From: Acidobacteriota bacterium | Lineage (GTDB): Bacteria > Acidobacteriota > Terriglobia > Acidiferrales > UBA7541 | DNA: 64,000 bases | Assembly (NCBI GenBank): GCA_003224085.1 | Contig: QHYK01000047.1 | Location: 1 to 64,000, forward strand | Direction: 5' to 3' | Translations under genes and position numbers: made by a program | Part shown: piece by piece, positions 36,600-45,130 of the stretch | Position numbering within the stretch: the stretch's first letter is position 1 | Layout: each line of letters starts with the position of its first letter | Notes under the pieces: generated by a model | The model's database searches: none | What the model saw: only the letters and a program-made list of their open reading frames with translations | What the model was told of the DNA's origin: nothing

Positions 36600-37514
36600 A
36601 TGGTGTGGAGAAGTCAACGCCCCTGGTCCAAAGTGGCGCGTTGGGCGTTCCTGCTGGCGATTTTTTCAGCGAGCTCGACGGCCCCTGTTGCACAATCCGC
36701 GCCAGCCCAGAAGAAACCTTCGCCCGCGGCGGCCACGCAGGGAAGCAAGGACCCCGAAGCCGTGCGCTCCGAGCTATTGGAATTGTTGCGGTTGAGCCCG
36801 AAGCTCACTGAGGTCATTGCAGCTGACCCGACTCTGCTCGCAGATGAAGCTTACGTGAGCCGCAACAACCCCGAGCTTGCTGACTTTCTCCGCAGCCACT
36901 CCGAAGTTGCTCGCAATCCAGAGTTTTACCTGTTCTTTCCTCCTAATTCCCTTGGCAAAGGGAGGCGGCAGAGGTTGCAGGCTATGGCCTGGCCTGAACT
37001 CCAAGGCTTTGGCGAGCCGCCAGTCATGTCCGGAATGCGGCAGGTACTCCCTTTTCTTGTGTTCGTCTTGATTCTCGCGGCGTTGCTCTGGGTTTTTCGT
37101 ATCGTGCTCGAGAACAGCAAGTGGAACAAGCTCTTCAAGATGCAGAACGAGCTCCATAACAAACTGCTGGACAAGTGCAGTACAAACGAAGAGCTGCTTG
37201 CCTGGTTCCACAGCAGCGCCGGAAAGCCGTTTTTCGACCTGGCCACCATCGAGCCCCGCTCGGCAAACCCCCTGACCAGAGTCTTTCTGCCGCTGCAGTT
37301 CGGTATTGTGCTGGCCTTGGCAGGAGGGAGCTTCCTCTTTTTGCGCCCTAGCCTCCCCGAGGATGATGCCCGGCATTTCCTGATTCTTGGAACTTTGGCT
37401 TTTTCGCTCGGCATAGGCTTTATCATCTCAGCAGCAGCTTCTTACTTGCTGGCTCGCCATTTAGGATTGTTGCCCCAGTCAGGTAAGGCGCGTGAGACGA
37501 GTGCAAGCGATTGA
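36600..37514 (+). CDS. Hypothetical exported/membrane protein preceding an ECF sigma factor
   Basis: 304 residues. A signal peptide or anchor occupies about residues 10-32 (WAFLLAIFSASSTAPVAQSA); a soluble acidic helix-rich part follows (ELLELLRLSPKLTEVIAADP, NNPELADFLRSHSEV). Three hydrophobic segments lie near 145-165, 235-252 and 262-285, with a charged loop between (NKLFKMQNELHNKLLDKCS). No family recognised. It is followed 26 bases later by the ECF sigma factor and the anti-sigma-like gene, so it likely belongs to that regulatory operon. GGGAGG lies just before its ATG. Confidence 0.75.
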   Translation: MVWRSQRPWSKVARWAFLLAIFSASSTAPVAQSAPAQKKPSPAAATQGSKDPEAVRSELLELLRLSPKLTEVIAADPTLLADEAYVSRNNPELADFLRSHSEVARNPEFYLFFPPNSLGKGRRQRLQAMAWPELQGFGEPPVMSGMRQVLPFLVFVLILAALLWVFRIVLENSKWNKLFKMQNELHNKLLDKCSTNEELLAWFHSSAGKPFFDLATIEPRSANPLTRVFLPLQFGIVLALAGGSFLFLRPSLPEDDARHFLILGTLAFSLGIGFIISAAASYLLARHLGLLPQSGKARETSASD

Positions 37515-37540
37515 TCGCTTCCGCTAGCAAGGCCAATGAG

Positions 37541-38131
37541 ATGAAAACCACCTCCGTCACGTGGCAAGGCGCGATTCGGCAACTGGACGTCGCCGATTCA
37601 GCAGATAGCCGTGGTCTGTCCATGAATGATGAGGCGTTTGCCAGCTTTTACCAACGTACCGCGCGCCCCGTCTGGAGCTACCTCGTCCATGTTTCCGGCA
37701 ATCCTGCTCTGGCGGACGATTTGTTGCAGGAAAGCTATCTGCGTTTCTTGTGTGCCGCGCGCTGGAGCGATGGTGAAGGGGCTTGCCGGCGCTATCTGTT
37801 TCGCATTGCCACGAACCTTCTCCGTGATCATTGGCGCAAGCGCGCTCCCGCTTCGCTCGAGGGGCTCCCGGAAGAAGCCTTCGGTACGGTCCAGGGCCCC
37901 GACATTGCTCAACTCGACTCTCAAAAAATGCTTGCTCGCGCTTTCCATCGCCTGCGCCCCCGGGAGCGACAATTGCTCTGGCTCGCTTATGCGGAAGGGG
38001 CAACACATGCCGAAATCGCGGAGATTACCGGACTGCGAACGGCGGGAATTCGCATTCTGTTGTATCGTGCCAGGCGGAAGCTGGCCCACCTTCTCCAACA
38101 ACGCCCGGCGACGCCGGAGAAAGGATCATGA
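37541..38131 (+). CDS. ECF-type RNA polymerase sigma factor
   Basis: 196 residues from ATG 37541 (AAGG 8 bases upstream); an upstream TTG in frame is less likely. Region 2 is FASFYQRTARPVWSYLVHVS with ADDLLQESYLRFL; region 4 is LRPRERQLLWLAYAEGATHA with EIAEITGLRTAGIRILLYRA, the helix-turn-helix that reads the -35 box. The stop overlaps the next gene by four bases (ATGA), and that gene encodes an anti-sigma-like membrane protein. Regulon unknown; such factors usually autoregulate. Confidence 0.92.
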   Translation: MKTTSVTWQGAIRQLDVADSADSRGLSMNDEAFASFYQRTARPVWSYLVHVSGNPALADDLLQESYLRFLCAARWSDGEGACRRYLFRIATNLLRDHWRKRAPASLEGLPEEAFGTVQGPDIAQLDSQKMLARAFHRLRPRERQLLWLAYAEGATHAEIAEITGLRTAGIRILLYRARRKLAHLLQQRPATPEKGS

Positions 38132-38643
38132 ATTTGTTCTTCTGCGCCTCGGAAAAGGAACTGGAAACAGCGCTCCGCCAAGGCCGCTGGCCGCAAGCTG
38201 GCGATCCGGATCTGCGCGTTCATGTGGAAGGCTGCCGCCGTTGCCAGGAACTTGTTTTGGCCATGCAAACTTTGCAAAGGGCGAAATCAAACGGGGAGCG
38301 ACTGGCCTGGCTGCCATCTCCCGGCTTGCTGTGGTGGCGCGCCCAACTGCGTCGCCGGAAGGAAGCCATCCAAAGCGTCACCGAACCCCTGGCCCTCGCG
38401 GAAAAAATCGGCCTGCTCGGCTTGTTTGCGGCTTTTTGCGTCATGGTATGGCAAGGGAGCCAGTCCGCTGATTTTCTGAGCCTTTTTCAAGGCCTTTCGA
38501 GTTCCGGCCTTTCTCAACTGGAAGAACTGTGGGCGGCGGCATCCGGTGCGAGCGCCTGGATGATAGTCCTGGGAGTCACGGCCCTGGGTATACTGGCTTT
38601 CTTTGCGGGTTTTGCCATTTTCCTGCTGAGAGACGAAGGTTAG
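38128..38643 (+). CDS. Anti-sigma factor-like membrane protein
   Basis: 171 residues starting at ATG 38128, overlapping the sigma factor stop (ATGA). The cytoplasmic N-terminus has C6 and the pattern LRVHVEGCRRCQELV (H-x3-C-x2-C), which is the zinc-binding zf-HC2/ZAS signature of anti-sigma factors. Two hydrophobic helices follow, near 92-110 (LLGLFAAFCVMVWQ) and 143-165 (WMIVLGVTALGILAFFAGFA). By position and motif it should hold the ECF factor at the membrane. The periplasmic part is very short, so signal input may come through the protein encoded at 36600. Confidence 0.8.
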   Translation: MNLFFCASEKELETALRQGRWPQAGDPDLRVHVEGCRRCQELVLAMQTLQRAKSNGERLAWLPSPGLLWWRAQLRRRKEAIQSVTEPLALAEKIGLLGLFAAFCVMVWQGSQSADFLSLFQGLSSSGLSQLEELWAAASGASAWMIVLGVTALGILAFFAGFAIFLLRDEG

Positions 38644-38701
38644 AGCGCCCCTGACAAAACGTGCCAATGGAACCTTTGTCCATCCTTGACGTCTAAGGAC
38701 A

Positions 38702-38932
38702 GTGGAGTCTGATACGGTGGAAACCGCAGGCAGCACGATCAGACAAACGGAGCCCGATAACGGCAATACGGGCGCTGGTTCCCACACCCGGCCGCCCAGT
38801 CTTCACCCTGCTTGGCAATCTCTGATTCGCTTCTGCCACGATATGGGCCATGGCGAAATTGAATGCCTCAAGATCCAAGATGGCCTGCCCGTTTCTGCGG
38901 AGGTAGTCAGAAAGAAAATTCGCTGGTCCTGA
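38702..38932 (+). CDS. Small hypothetical protein (76 aa)
   Basis: From GTG 38702 with AAGGA three bases before it. The C-terminal half, SLIRFCHDMGHGEIECLKIQ then DGLPVSAEVVRKKIRW, looks like a genuine small protein: I recall similar LIRFCxxxGHGEIExLKIQDG sequences in acidobacterial genomes but cannot name a family. The N-terminal half (residues 1-38) is polar and may be non-coding. It lies after the sigma/anti-sigma operon and before a hairpin. Confidence 0.5.
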   Translation: MESDTVETAGSTIRQTEPDNGNTGAGSHTRPPSLHPAWQSLIRFCHDMGHGEIECLKIQDGLPVSAEVVRKKIRWS

Positions 38933-38983
38933 GCTAAGCAAGAACCGAAGGAAATCAGCTTTCGGCTGACCGTACAAATCGGA

Positions 38984-39014
38984 GGCCGCCATGTGCTTCC
39001 CGCACAGGGCGGCC
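38984..39014 (+). terminator. Strong hairpin, terminator or leader structure
   Basis: GGCCGCC-at-GTGC-TTCCC-GCAC-ag-GGCGGCC, eleven base pairs in two helices, followed by TTCTTG. Placed 52 bases after the 76-aa gene stop and 23 bases before the Sel1-protein start. May end the upstream transcript or be part of the leader of the next gene. Confidence 0.5.
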
Positions 39015-39036
39015 TTCTTGCGTCTGGAGACGTCTC

Positions 39037-40149
39037 ATGTCGCCTCGCAACTGTTTCCGGCAAGCGATCTTCACGCGAATCGTCCTAAGCGCACGCGTGG
39101 CCGTAATATCTGTCGCCGTATGCCTCTCGAGCGCTGCTGCCTTTGCTCAAGACAAGTCACTGACCAACCATTTACTGAAACGCGCCGAAGCCGGATATCT
39201 TCAAGAGCAACTCGAGGTCGCGCGCGCGTTTCAACTTGGATTGGGCGTGGATCGCGATCCCGCTGAAGCCGCGCGCTGGTTTCGCAGAGCGGCGGATCAA
39301 GGAAATCCACAGGCCCAGTTTCAGCTCGGTTTTCTGTATAGGATTGGTTCCGGAGTGCAACAGGATGATCACGAGGCCTTCCAGTGGTTTCAGCGCGCGG
39401 CGCTGGAAGACTATGCCCCAGCTCAGTTTGACCTCGCCATGCTTCTGCTTCAGGGTTGGGGTGTTTCCCGGGATCTCCCGCAAGCGGCTCACTGGTTGAT
39501 GAAGGCTGCTCAACAGGGGCTTCCGCAAGCCGAAATTAATCTTGCCATCCTTTATTTCCATGGATACGGAGTTCCTGTCGACCCGGCGGAGGGCATGCGC
39601 CGGCTGCGCAAAGCCGCCAAACGCCATTTTGCCCCCGCCGAGTTCCTGCTGGGCTCATGGTATGAGACCTCCCCCATGTCGGGAACGGAGAAGAATCCGG
39701 CACAGGCCGCTTATTGGTACCGCAGGGCTGCGCAGCAAGGATACGCGCCTGCTCAAGACAATCTTGGAGTTCTGTACGATAAAGGCGCCGGCGTTCCCGC
39801 GGACAACGAGCAGGCCAGGAAGTGGTACCGCTTAGCCGCCGAACAGGGCGATGGCACCGCCGCCGCCAATCTCGCTCATAACTACGCCGACCCTCACAAT
39901 GCAAAACCCGACCTGGCTTCCGCGTACTTCTGGGCCCTTTTGGCCCTGCACTACCCTCCGCTTCACTCCCCGCCGTTGCCAGCCTCCTTTGCAGCCAACC
40001 TGCATGCTGGGCTGTCATCGGAGGAGGCGGCTCGTATCGAAGCGCAAGCCCAGGAATGGGTCCAAGCACATCCGTCAGGCCCGGACGCCCGGCACGACGA
40101 TTGGTTGACTCTGTTGCTTACCGAATCGGACGCCGCCCCTCCTCCATAG
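39037..40149 (+). CDS. Exported Sel1-repeat protein
   Basis: 370 residues with a signal peptide to about residue 38 (VAVISVAVCLSSAAAFAQ). At least six Sel1-like repeats follow from residue 50, each of the form A-x2-Lx-GxGV-x-D-x2-A-x2-W-x2-AA-x-QG: LGLGVDRDPAEAARWFRRAA, IGSGVQQDDHEAFQWFQRAA, GWGVSRDLPQAAHWLMKAAQ, HGYGVPVDPAEGMRRLRKAA, KGAGVPADNEQARKWYRLAA. Such solenoids mediate protein-protein contacts in envelope or signalling complexes. GGAG eight bases upstream supports the start. Partner unknown. Confidence 0.9.
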   Translation: MSPRNCFRQAIFTRIVLSARVAVISVAVCLSSAAAFAQDKSLTNHLLKRAEAGYLQEQLEVARAFQLGLGVDRDPAEAARWFRRAADQGNPQAQFQLGFLYRIGSGVQQDDHEAFQWFQRAALEDYAPAQFDLAMLLLQGWGVSRDLPQAAHWLMKAAQQGLPQAEINLAILYFHGYGVPVDPAEGMRRLRKAAKRHFAPAEFLLGSWYETSPMSGTEKNPAQAAYWYRRAAQQGYAPAQDNLGVLYDKGAGVPADNEQARKWYRLAAEQGDGTAAANLAHNYADPHNAKPDLASAYFWALLALHYPPLHSPPLPASFAANLHAGLSSEEAARIEAQAQEWVQAHPSGPDARHDDWLTLLLTESDAAPPP

Positions 40150-40283
40150 CCCGTAGGACCACCTGATCCGTCCGAGCGTAGCGGCGGGGCAACCCCAAGC
40201 CTGTCATCCCGGCCCTCACCGAGGCGGTCTTCCACATGAGCTGAGGACGGAGGGATCTGCGTCTTAATCCTTGGTTTTCTGGT

Positions 40284-41948
40284 TCAGTTCGCACGAACCG
40301 GGGAGACCACTGGGGAGACCACCCTCCTCGGCGAATGCCGCGAAGCCAGCCCTGCGGTTCCCGCCGCCGCAAACAAAGGATCGCTCAACGCCGCGTGCTC
40401 TCTCGCCTCCTTCTCGAAGCGGTAAGACTCGATGACCTTGGCGACAACTTCCGGCAAATTTTCATCGCACGGCACGTTTTCCAGAATTTCCTCGCCTGCC
40501 ACGGCCTGCGGCCCGGTCAGGCCGCCCGCGTAAATCGCCACGGCATCGGTGAGCTTTCCCCCCAGTCTGGTTTTGAATCCCCGAAATCCGATGTCTGCCG
40601 CTTGATGGTTCCCGCAACCGGCAGGACAGCCCGACCAATGAATCTTTAGGGGATTTCCGCTGGCCCCAAGCCGCTGTTCCAAAGCCTCAGAAAGCGCAAC
40701 CGCGCGGCTCTTCGTTTCGATAAGCGCCAGATTGCAATAGTCCGTTCCTACGCAAGCCACCATATTGCGCAGGAAAGGCGACGGACGCGGCGAAAACTCC
40801 TTCAGCAAGGGTTCTGCAAGCAGCCCGCCGGCGGAGTCCGCGGGAACATTGGGAATGATGGCGTTTTGCGCGGTCGTGAGGCGAATTTCGCCATTCCCAT
40901 AAATTTCTGCCAGCCGCGCGAGTTCGTCCAGTTGTTCAGAATGGACTCGGCCAGTGGGAATGCACAGCCCTACCGCGCAAAGCCCGTCTTGCTTTTGCCT
41001 GGTTCGGCCAAGGTGGTCGGCATGCGCCGAGCTTCGCATGTCCCTCCCTTGAAACGCCAATTCGTGACCCAGCCGTTCGATGAGCTCCGTGCGCAAACGC
41101 GACAGGCCCCATTGTTCGATGAGAAAAGCAAATCGGCACTTCGAGCGCGCCTCGCGGGGGCCGTGATCTCGATAAATTTTGATCAGTTCCAGCACCACGG
41201 GTGCCGCCTGAAAAGCTTCCACAAAAACATTCAGCGGCGAAGCAACGGTAAAGCCTCCCGAGCCCATCTTTCCGCCGACAAGCACGTTGAAACCAATGCG
41301 GCCCGCTTTCTTTGCAGGAATCAGCGCGATGTCCTGCGACTCGGCATGCGTGCAATTGTCCAGGCAGCCGGAAACCGTGATGTTGAACTTGCGCGGCAGG
41401 TTGGTGAACTCCGGGTTACCATCGCGGCCCACGATAATGCGGTCCAAGTCCTGCACGACCGGGGACGCATCCAGCAATTCGTGCGGGTTCAGGCCGGCAA
41501 GAGGACAGCCGTTGATGTTTCGAACGTTGTCAATGCCGGTTTGCAGTGAGCGCAGGTCCACACCTTCTAACTTCTCCCAAATTTCTGGCACGCCCTTCAG
41601 CGTGAATCCGCGCAGCTCCATCTGCTGTCGTGTCGTGATGTCCACGACGCCATTGCCCAGCCTCCGCGAAAGCTCCGCAATGGCTCGGAGTTGCTCTGCT
41701 CGCGTGAACCCGTTGGGCATCCGGATGCGCATCATGAATTTGCCCGGTGTCGGCCGGCGGTAGAAAACTCCGACCCATTTCAACAATTCTTTTTCCGCGG
41801 GAGTGAGAGATTCCGCGCCGCGTTCGATGATTTGCGGAAGTTGTTCCAGGATGCGCAGCCCGTCGCCTCCCACCGACGCCTTATGGCTTTCTACGCTGTT
41901 TGCGGGAACCGTCGTTTCACTGGCCACTAGCCACTCGTCACTCGCCAC
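40284..41948 (-). CDS. nirA: Ferredoxin-dependent assimilatory nitrite (or sulfite) reductase
   Basis: 554 residues as two nitrite/sulfite reductase half-repeats. The first has RRPTPGKFMMRIRMPNG and NINGCPLAGLNPHELLDA; the siroheme-[4Fe-4S] cysteines are in CVGTDYCNLALIETKSRA and SGCPAGCGNHQAADIGF (C-x5-C, C-x3-C). The spacing and sequence resemble ferredoxin-nitrite reductase NirA more than sulfite reductase, though specificity cannot be fixed by sight. It reduces nitrite to ammonium with six electrons from ferredoxin. The annotated GTG start lies inside a CACTGGCCACTAG-type repeat, so MASDEWLVASE may not be native; a start a little further in is possible. The C-terminal tail (SPVVSPVRAN) is encoded by a short tandem duplication. 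Confidence 0.88.
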   Translation of the reverse strand: MASDEWLVASETTVPANSVESHKASVGGDGLRILEQLPQIIERGAESLTPAEKELLKWVGVFYRRPTPGKFMMRIRMPNGFTRAEQLRAIAELSRRLGNGVVDITTRQQMELRGFTLKGVPEIWEKLEGVDLRSLQTGIDNVRNINGCPLAGLNPHELLDASPVVQDLDRIIVGRDGNPEFTNLPRKFNITVSGCLDNCTHAESQDIALIPAKKAGRIGFNVLVGGKMGSGGFTVASPLNVFVEAFQAAPVVLELIKIYRDHGPREARSKCRFAFLIEQWGLSRLRTELIERLGHELAFQGRDMRSSAHADHLGRTRQKQDGLCAVGLCIPTGRVHSEQLDELARLAEIYGNGEIRLTTAQNAIIPNVPADSAGGLLAEPLLKEFSPRPSPFLRNMVACVGTDYCNLALIETKSRAVALSEALEQRLGASGNPLKIHWSGCPAGCGNHQAADIGFRGFKTRLGGKLTDAVAIYAGGLTGPQAVAGEEILENVPCDENLPEVVAKVIESYRFEKEAREHAALSDPLFAAAGTAGLASRHSPRRVVSPVVSPVRAN

Positions 41949-41955
41949 TGGTTTA
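41920..41955. repeat. CACT-rich short-unit repeat at the nirA start
   Basis: CACTGGCCACTAGCCACTCG followed by TCACTCGCCACTGG: five near-copies of a 6-8 base unit (CACTNGC/TCACTCG). A related degenerate CAGTCACGAGTCAGGAGTCAG string lies at 16110-16131. The element covers the first codons of nirA on the minus strand. Confidence 0.55.
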
Positions 41956-42089
41956 CCGCCTCGGGCTGGCTGTTCTGCTTTTTCTCGCCGCTCGTCACTG
42001 GTTCCTTCATGCTGGCACTCTCATCCGCGCCAGGGCAAACGCAAAGTTCTGCTGCCTTCTATTGAAAATTCTGAAAACTGATGCGATAA

Positions 42090-42330
42090 GGCCAGGAAAA
42101 GGCCCTACAGCGGAAGAAGAGCTGCTGGAGATCGTCATGCGCCGCTGCGAACGCGGCAGCACGCTGCTAACTTCCAACCGCCCCGTGGAAGACGATGGAA
42201 GACGGGGGGGAAGTGCTTGGCCACAGCGCCGCGGTCACTGTCATGCTCGACCGCTTGCTCCACCACGGCCATCTCCTCAAATGGGGACTCCGAAGTTGGA
42301 AGACGAAAACCGACTTGCCTGACCAGGTCA
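42090..42330 (+). pseudogene. IS21-family istB remnant (frameshifted C-terminal fragment)
   Basis: One frame reads ELLEIVMRRCERGSTLLTSN then RPVED; after a G-run near 42205 the next frame continues GEVLGHSAAVTVMLDRLLHH and LKWGLRSWKTKTDLP. Together these give the C-terminal third of IstB, the AAA+ helper of IS21-family transposases (normally RYERRSTLLTSNRPxEEWG..LGD...TALLDRLLHH). A small duplication GAAGAC-GATG-GAAGAC explains the frame change. No istA and no terminal repeats were seen, so this is an old inactive relic. The remaining bases to 42524 hold no recognisable gene. Confidence 0.78.
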
Positions 42331-42524
42331 AGTTGTCCGTATCAGTGCCAATTGCAACGAAGGCCTTGCCGCAGTCAGCCGGAGGTCATCTTCCCAACCG
42401 AGGGGTGCTGGGAGGTCACAGGCGAAGTCGGTGAGACCAGCCTGACCTTCGTAACCCGCAGTAAAGGCCGCTACCTGGTGGTCCGCAGGCCCTTGATCGA
42501 TTCGTTTTGGCGGAAAGTCGGATG

Positions 42525-44621
42525 CTAGTGCGATCCGCACCGCACTTGCACTTCCGACGCGAGATCGGGATCCATGAGCGCGGTCCGGCCGTTCAGCGCC
42601 GAGCAAACTTGCTGCGAAGTGACGCCCAAAGTGCCCCGCAAGTCCGCGCCCGTCAGATTCGCTCCGTCCGTCTCAGCTCCCCGGAGAACCGCGCCCGTCA
42701 GGTTCGCTCCTCTTAAGTCCGCGTCCTTTAAATCCGCATCCAAAAAAATCGTTCCCTTGCACAGCGCGCCAGTCAAGCTAGCGTTTGCGAGCCGGGCCGA
42801 GGAAAGGTCAGTTTGCTCCAAATTGGCGAAGGAAAGCACCGCGTGTTCGAGCCGGGCGTCCCTCATGTCGCTGCGCGAAAGGTCCGTGCGCAAAAGCTGC
42901 CCGTTGGTCAAATTGATGGCATACAGCGAAGCGCCGGAAATGCGGGCGTTCGATAGCACCGAGTTTTCAAAGGTCCCGTAGGACAAATCCGAAAAACGCA
43001 TGTCCGCAGCGGAAAAATTCGCCCCCGTCGCGTTGGCGGAGACCAGCACCGCGTGCGAAAGCAGCGTGCGATCAAAAATTCCCGATCGCAGCAAAGTTTC
43101 TCGCAAATTCGCGCCCCTCAAGTCCCCTTCGGACAAATAAATGCCTTCGAGGTTGGCGCGCCACAATTTCGCGTTCACCAAAAACGCGTGGTAGGCGCGC
43201 GCGTAACGCAGATTCATTTCGTTCAGGTGCGCGCCGGAAATTTTCGCAACATTTTCGTCCGTCCACGGTGTGCCTTTGGGAAGCGGCGTCGAAAGCGAGG
43301 CTTCCGTCAAGTCCGCGTAGGGCCGGTAGCCCACGGACTGAAAAACCGTGGCGGCCCAGCGGCGTGGATCGGCGGCAGACGCGGCAGCGACCCCCGTTTT
43401 GTCAGAGGGCAGGCCGCGATTCACGCCCAGCGAGATGACGAAAAGAACGACTCCTGCCGCGAGCGCCGAGCGCGTTGTTCCCAGGATCATGCGCAAAACA
43501 TTTCTCGATTTTGGCACGCGAATATCACCCGGCCGAAGGACGCGTGACACGATGAAAGGAACGCTGGTAGCCGTGCCAACCGCGGCAGTGGTCAGAAAAA
43601 CGTGAAGCAGCGTTCCGCGAAAATCCTGGCATGTCAGGTAGCGCAGCCAGAAGAAAAATAGCGTGACCGGAACAATCCAGTACGCAAGCAGCGTCGAAAG
43701 AGCCGATTCGAACGCAGTCATGGCCGCGCGAGATTCCCCCTGCCAGCGAAAATGCCGCCGCACCAGGCCCATCAGATACCACGGCCCGTCTTTTTCAAGC
43801 GTTTGTCCATCGGGAAACACTGCAGGCAATGCCGCCATGCTGCCCCACAAACGCAGAAGCAAAAAATGGAAACGCAGCGACAAAACCAGAAGCACGATGG
43901 GCCCCCCGAGAAAAAGTCCGGTCGTCGGCAGCAGGTTTCCCAGCTTGGGGAAGGGCAGCGCCGACGAATTCAGCAGCAGCCGCACGTCGGTGGTGTAGAT
44001 CATCAGCAGGCAGCAGAGAAGGCTCAGCCCAACCGTCAAAAAATAAAACCACCGCGCCACTTTCGTCGCGTCGCCGATGGCCTTCGAACTGTCCACCGCG
44101 GAAATCGATTCGGGAAGCACGGCGTCGAAAAGGTTGGTTCCTCCGAGGCGTCCAAACCAGAGTCCGTCCGCGCCATACACATTGGCACCCATCAAATTCG
44201 CGCCCCTCAATTCCGTCCCCAATAAATTGGCATTCTGTAAATTGGCGCGAACTAGACTGGCTCCCCTCAGGTTCGCCATCGAAAGGTCCGCTCCCGCCAA
44301 ATTAACTCGATGGAGCACAGCGGACTGCAAATTGACGCCGGTCAAATCCGCTTTCGCCAAATTGACGCCGGTGAGGTCGGCTCTCGCGCCCGTTTCTCCC
44401 CCGGATTCGACCCACTGTTTGTGCTGATCCAGAATTTCGGCGAGATCGATCAGAGAAATTCCGACAGTGCCTTCACCGCCAGAAGCTTCGGCAGCGAGCG
44501 AAGATTTCTCTTTCGCTTTGGGTTCGATCGTGATTTCGGTTTTGAGTTCTTCCACTTCTTTGATTGACTGAATGTCCGGAGCCATTTGCACACTTTCCCC
44601 CGACGGATTATCTTCGCCCAT
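42525..44621 (-). CDS. Pentapeptide-repeat protein with central membrane domain
   Basis: 698 residues from ATG 44621 (an in-frame ATG at 44585 is also possible). Residues ~75-165 are pentapeptide repeats of the A(D/N)LXX form: ADLTGVNLAKADLTGVNLQS, ANLRGASLVRANLQNANLLG. A central region of about six hydrophobic segments follows (~185-425: FYFLTVGLSLLCCLLMIY, GLFLGGPIVLLVLSL, LLAYWIVPVTLFFFWLRYL, ALAAGVVLFVISLGV). A second, longer repeat block makes up residues ~470-680 (LWRANLEGIYLSEGDLRGAN, ADLKDADLRGANLTGAVLRG). The repeats form a right-handed quadrilateral beta-helix. Two such blocks around a membrane core is unusual; function unknown. Confidence 0.88.
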   Translation of the reverse strand: MGEDNPSGESVQMAPDIQSIKEVEELKTEITIEPKAKEKSSLAAEASGGEGTVGISLIDLAEILDQHKQWVESGGETGARADLTGVNLAKADLTGVNLQSAVLHRVNLAGADLSMANLRGASLVRANLQNANLLGTELRGANLMGANVYGADGLWFGRLGGTNLFDAVLPESISAVDSSKAIGDATKVARWFYFLTVGLSLLCCLLMIYTTDVRLLLNSSALPFPKLGNLLPTTGLFLGGPIVLLVLSLRFHFLLLRLWGSMAALPAVFPDGQTLEKDGPWYLMGLVRRHFRWQGESRAAMTAFESALSTLLAYWIVPVTLFFFWLRYLTCQDFRGTLLHVFLTTAAVGTATSVPFIVSRVLRPGDIRVPKSRNVLRMILGTTRSALAAGVVLFVISLGVNRGLPSDKTGVAAASAADPRRWAATVFQSVGYRPYADLTEASLSTPLPKGTPWTDENVAKISGAHLNEMNLRYARAYHAFLVNAKLWRANLEGIYLSEGDLRGANLRETLLRSGIFDRTLLSHAVLVSANATGANFSAADMRFSDLSYGTFENSVLSNARISGASLYAINLTNGQLLRTDLSRSDMRDARLEHAVLSFANLEQTDLSSARLANASLTGALCKGTIFLDADLKDADLRGANLTGAVLRGAETDGANLTGADLRGTLGVTSQQVCSALNGRTALMDPDLASEVQVRCGSH

Positions 44622-44929
44622 ACGCGCGCCTGGCCGCGGATTCCGTTTTGAATCCGCGCAAATGCCATCCCCCCACTTTCGAGTCCACAAGGAAGTGACG
44701 CTGGGTCTTCCAATCCTCTCTCACCAGCGGTGTGGAAATCGCCTGACCGAAGGTACAGGTTGCGCCAGAGGTAACGGTGGGGTCAATAAAAGAATGTGGG
44801 AGAGAAAAGCAAGAGAGGAGCCGCGGATTAGAGTGGATTGGCGCGGATTAAAGCTCTGAAGACTGCAGCGGAAGATTCCTTCCGGAGTTTATCGGCGAAA
44901 ATCGGAGGGAATCCGCCACCAGTGCTCCG
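44622..44929. other. Intergenic region without a recognisable gene
   Basis: I see no credible coding sequence. Around 44823-44850 there is a GCGGATTAGAG...GCGCGGATTAAA pair, a short degenerate repeat of a type found in several phyla. Nothing else is supported. Confidence 0.4.
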
Positions 44930-44981
44930 CCCCAAAAAACTGGAGCCGGGGCGCTTCGCTGAGGGGCCAAGGCACCCCGGC
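44930..44981 (-). terminator. Rho-independent terminator downstream of the PilZ gene
   Basis: On the minus strand AGCCGGGG (44981-44974) pairs with CCCCGGCT (44951-44944), 8 bp perfect, followed within a few bases by CCAGTTTTTTGG. It lies about 150 bases past the PilZ gene stop in the right orientation. Confidence 0.55.
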
Positions 44982-45130
44982 TGATCCTGCCCGCCTCCGC
45001 AGTGTGCGAGCAAGAAACCCGGAAGAAACTCTTTTGCCGCAGGCTGGCCTACCTTTGGGGACTGGATCCTGCGAACTTTTGCCAGTTTGTTAAAAACCCG
45101 AGGACTGTGGTCTGCCTGCGCAGCGGAGAA

